Below, piece after piece: positions 5,984 through 8,130 of a stretch of 8,130 nt of DNA. The stretch spans positions 1 through 8,130 of the forward strand of contig JABHBC010000096.1 in NCBI GenBank assembly GCA_018674025.1. Reading direction: 5' to 3'. The notes below the pieces were generated by a model. That model searched no databases, had not been told where the DNA came from, and was given only the letters and a program-made list of their open reading frames with translations. A program made the translations under genes and the position numbers. The stretch comes from Flavobacteriaceae bacterium. GTDB lineage: Bacteria; Bacteroidota; Bacteroidia; Flavobacteriales; Flavobacteriaceae. Numbering within the stretch: position 1 is the first letter of the stretch; the number at the start of each line of letters is the position of its first letter.

Positions 5984-7558
5984 ATGGCAGAAGTAAATCC
6001 AGCTGAAATATCAGCAATTTTAAAACAACAGCTTTCAAATCATGACGCTAATATATCTTTTGATGAAACAGGAACAGTACTAACAATTGGAGATGGAATT
6101 GCACGTGTGTACGGACTGTCCAATGTTCAATATGGAGAACTTGTGGAGTTTTCAAACGGTATTGAAGGAATAGTTTTGAACCTTGAGGAAGATAATGTAG
6201 GAGTTGTATTATTGGGGGCCTCCAACGAAATTAAAGAAGGAGACACAGTAAAAAGAACTACAAGAATTGCTTCTATTAATGTTGGAGAAGGTATTGTAGG
6301 AAGAGTAGTTAACACTCTTGGACAACCTATTGACGGTAAGGGCTCAATTCAAGGTGATTTGTATGAAATGCCTTTGGAAAGAAAAGCTCCTGGAGTTATA
6401 TATCGCCAACCTGTTAATGATCCACTACAAACTGGGATTAAATCTATTGATGCAATGATACCAGTGGGAAGAGGGCAGAGAGAGTTGGTAATTGGTGACA
6501 GACAAACAGGAAAAACAACGGTTTGTATTGATACCATATTAAATCAAAAGGAATTTTACGATGCAGGTGAGCCTGTATATTGTATTTATGTTGCTATCGG
6601 TCAAAAAGCGTCTACAGTTGCTGCAATAGCAAAAGTTTTAGAAGATAAAGGAGCCTTAGCTTATACAACAATTGTTGCTGCAAACGCATCTGATCCTGCA
6701 GCAATGCAAGTATATGCTCCTTTCACAGGGGCTTCAATTGGAGAATACTTTAGAGATACCGGAAGACCAGCTTTAATTGTATATGATGATTTATCTAAGC
6801 AAGCAGTTGCCTATCGTGAGGTTTCATTATTACTTAGAAGACCTCCAGGACGTGAGGCCTACCCAGGTGATGTATTTTATCTTCACTCAAGACTATTGGA
6901 AAGATCTGCAAAGGTAATTGCAGATGACAATATTGCAAAAGAGATGAATGATTTACCCGCTTCATTAGTTCCTCTAGTTAAAGGAGGGGGTTCATTGACA
7001 GCTTTGCCGATTATTGAAACTCAAGCGGGAGACGTGTCAGCTTATATTCCGACAAATGTTATATCAATTACTGACGGTCAAATATTTTTAGAATCAGATT
7101 TATTTAACTCAGGTGTTAGACCTGCAATTAATGTGGGAATATCAGTATCAAGAGTTGGTGGTTCGGCTCAAATAAAGTCAATGAAAAAAGTTGCAGGTAC
7201 TCTAAAATTAGATCAAGCACAATTTAGAGAGCTTGAAGCTTTTGCAAAGTTTGGATCAGATTTAGATGCCGCTACATTAAATGTTATTGAAAAAGGTAAG
7301 AGAAATGTTGAGATATTAAAACAAGCTCAAAATGATCCATTTACAGTTGAAGATCAGGTTGCAATAATTTATGCAGGGTCTAAAAATTTACTCAGAAATG
7401 TTCCCGTTGAAAAAATAAAAGAATTTGAAAACGAATATTTAACAATTCTTAGAACTAAGCATGTAGGAGTATTAGATAGCTTAAAACAAGGAAAGCTAAC
7501 TGATGAAGTGGTAAACACTTTAGAGTCAGTTTGTAAAGATTTATCTGATAAATATTAA
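5984..7558 (+). CDS. atpA: F0F1 ATP synthase subunit alpha
   Basis: The 524-residue non-catalytic nucleotide-binding subunit of the F1 hexamer. The N-terminal beta-barrel domain begins near residue 25 (DETGTVLTIGDGIARVYGL). Walker A is G171-D-R-Q-T-G-K-T178, with K177 as the phosphate-binding lysine and Gln at the position typical of alpha. The Walker B strand is A263-L-I-V-Y-D-D-L-S-K-Q273. The alpha/beta family signature PAINVGISVS is at 380-389 and is followed at once by the arginine finger R390 (SRVGG), which completes the catalytic site of beta. The C-terminal helical domain (about 395-524) shows LDQAQFRELEAFAKFGSDLD. The length is slightly above the 513 of E. coli. No defect is visible. 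The ATG has the leader TTACA with A at -3 and no Shine-Dalgarno site. The gene is 9 nt from atpG, in the usual H-A-G order. Confidence 0.99.
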   Translation: MAEVNPAEISAILKQQLSNHDANISFDETGTVLTIGDGIARVYGLSNVQYGELVEFSNGIEGIVLNLEEDNVGVVLLGASNEIKEGDTVKRTTRIASINVGEGIVGRVVNTLGQPIDGKGSIQGDLYEMPLERKAPGVIYRQPVNDPLQTGIKSIDAMIPVGRGQRELVIGDRQTGKTTVCIDTILNQKEFYDAGEPVYCIYVAIGQKASTVAAIAKVLEDKGALAYTTIVAANASDPAAMQVYAPFTGASIGEYFRDTGRPALIVYDDLSKQAVAYREVSLLLRRPPGREAYPGDVFYLHSRLLERSAKVIADDNIAKEMNDLPASLVPLVKGGGSLTALPIIETQAGDVSAYIPTNVISITDGQIFLESDLFNSGVRPAINVGISVSRVGGSAQIKSMKKVAGTLKLDQAQFRELEAFAKFGSDLDAATLNVIEKGKRNVEILKQAQNDPFTVEDQVAIIYAGSKNLLRNVPVEKIKEFENEYLTILRTKHVGVLDSLKQGKLTDEVVNTLESVCKDLSDKY

Positions 7559-7567
7559 TCTGTAACA

Positions 7568-8130
7568 ATGGCTAATTTAAAGGAAATAAGAAATAGAATT
7601 TCATCAGTATCTTCTACTATGCAGATCACAAGTGCCATGAAAATGGTTTCTGCTGCAAAGTTAAAAAAGGCTCAAGACGCTATTACAGCAATGAGACCAT
7701 ATTCAAATAAATTAACAGAAATTCTACAAAGTTTAAGTTCTTCAATTGACAGTGACAACAAATATGCTCAAAAGCGTGATGTAAAAAAGGTTCTAATAGT
7801 TTCTATTACATCAAATAGAGGACTGTGTGGTGGATTTAATTCTAATATTTTCAAAAAATCTACAGAGCTCGCAAATTCTATTTACAATGATTCGGATGTA
7901 TCATTTGTTGCTATTGGTAAAAAAGGAAATGATTTTCTTCAAAAAAGCTTTAATGTGGAATCAAATCACATTGATATTTTTGACAACCTAAACATGGAAA
8001 GTGTGTCTTTAATAGCAGAATCACTTATGCAAATGTTTGTTAATGAAGATTTTGATAAAATTGACATTGTATATAATAAGTTTAAAAATGCTGCCACACA
8101 ACTTGTTGTAAATGAGCAGTTTTTGCCAAT
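7568..8130 (+). CDS. atpG: F0F1 ATP synthase subunit gamma, 3'-partial
   Basis: An ATG at 7568 opens a frame that runs off the right edge after 187 codons. The full gamma subunit is about 285-290 residues, so roughly the last third is outside. The N-terminus MANLKEIRNRISSVSSTMQI and the following TSAMKMVSAAKLKKAQ (21-36) are the hallmark of the long N-terminal helix that forms half of the rotor axle inside the alpha/beta ring. SNRGLCGGFNSNI (about 83-95) is the conserved start of the central Rossmann-like domain. The strand FVAIGKKGNDFL (about 113-124) and the helix with AESLMQMF also fit. It begins 9 nt after atpA with the leader TGTAACA, similar to that of atpA. The frame has no break in the visible part. 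Beta and epsilon genes are not seen before the window ends. Confidence 0.97.
   Translation, partial: MANLKEIRNRISSVSSTMQITSAMKMVSAAKLKKAQDAITAMRPYSNKLTEILQSLSSSIDSDNKYAQKRDVKKVLIVSITSNRGLCGGFNSNIFKKSTELANSIYNDSDVSFVAIGKKGNDFLQKSFNVESNHIDIFDNLNMESVSLIAESLMQMFVNEDFDKIDIVYNKFKNAATQLVVNEQFLP

Noticed and set aside
1..8130. Search for mobile elements, CRISPR arrays, tRNA/rRNA genes, direct repeats or foreign DNA.
   Set aside because: None seen. The window is continuous housekeeping coding sequence with uniform base use.

Overview
The window is a stretch of a Bacteroidota chromosome, most likely class Flavobacteriia and plausibly a marine lineage. The evidence is gene content and gene style. A gliding/type IX secretion lipoprotein (SprE/PorW) leads into a bactofilin and then the F0 and part of the F1 genes of an ATP synthase. 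Subunit a carries the long N-terminal extension typical of the phylum. The DNA is strongly AT-rich (about 30% GC by eye). No gene start has a clear Shine-Dalgarno site, and the one good promoter matches the Bacteroidota -33/-7 consensus rather than sigma70. All genes are on the + strand and almost no DNA is non-coding.

Layout: (1) 1-2436, sprE/porW, whose reading frame runs off the left edge, so its true start and lipoprotein signal lie outside the window. (2) 2441-2863, a bactofilin. (3) 2820-3053, a two-helix AtpZ/AtpI-like protein that starts with GTG inside the bactofilin gene (44-nt overlap). (4) 3050-3424, a four-helix membrane protein of the DUF6168 type, coupled to the previous gene by a GTGA overlap. 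(5) 3425-3525, a 101-nt gap with a near-perfect Bacteroidota promoter. (6) atpB, atpE, atpF, atpH, atpA and atpG in that order, the last cut by the right edge. A strong hairpin sits between atpE and atpF.

How the genes work together: a, c and b form the membrane proton channel, rotor ring and stator stalk. Delta, alpha and gamma belong to the F1 head and its connections. The two small membrane proteins before atpB occupy the place where assembly factors of the AtpI/AtpZ kind are encoded in other bacteria. Beta (atpD) and epsilon (atpC) are not in the window. In flavobacteria they are usually encoded elsewhere, so a split ATP synthase locus is likely. SprE belongs to the type IX secretion/gliding machine, which is itself driven by the proton gradient. 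Its linkage to the ATP synthase is probably an inherited neighbourhood rather than proof of shared function.

I do not see a new defence, mobile or RNA system here. The points worth following are about expression control: three successive non-ATG starts, a separate promoter before atpB and a hairpin after atpE. The lineage-specific parts also merit attention, namely the His-rich N-terminal domain of subunit a and the DUF6168 protein.
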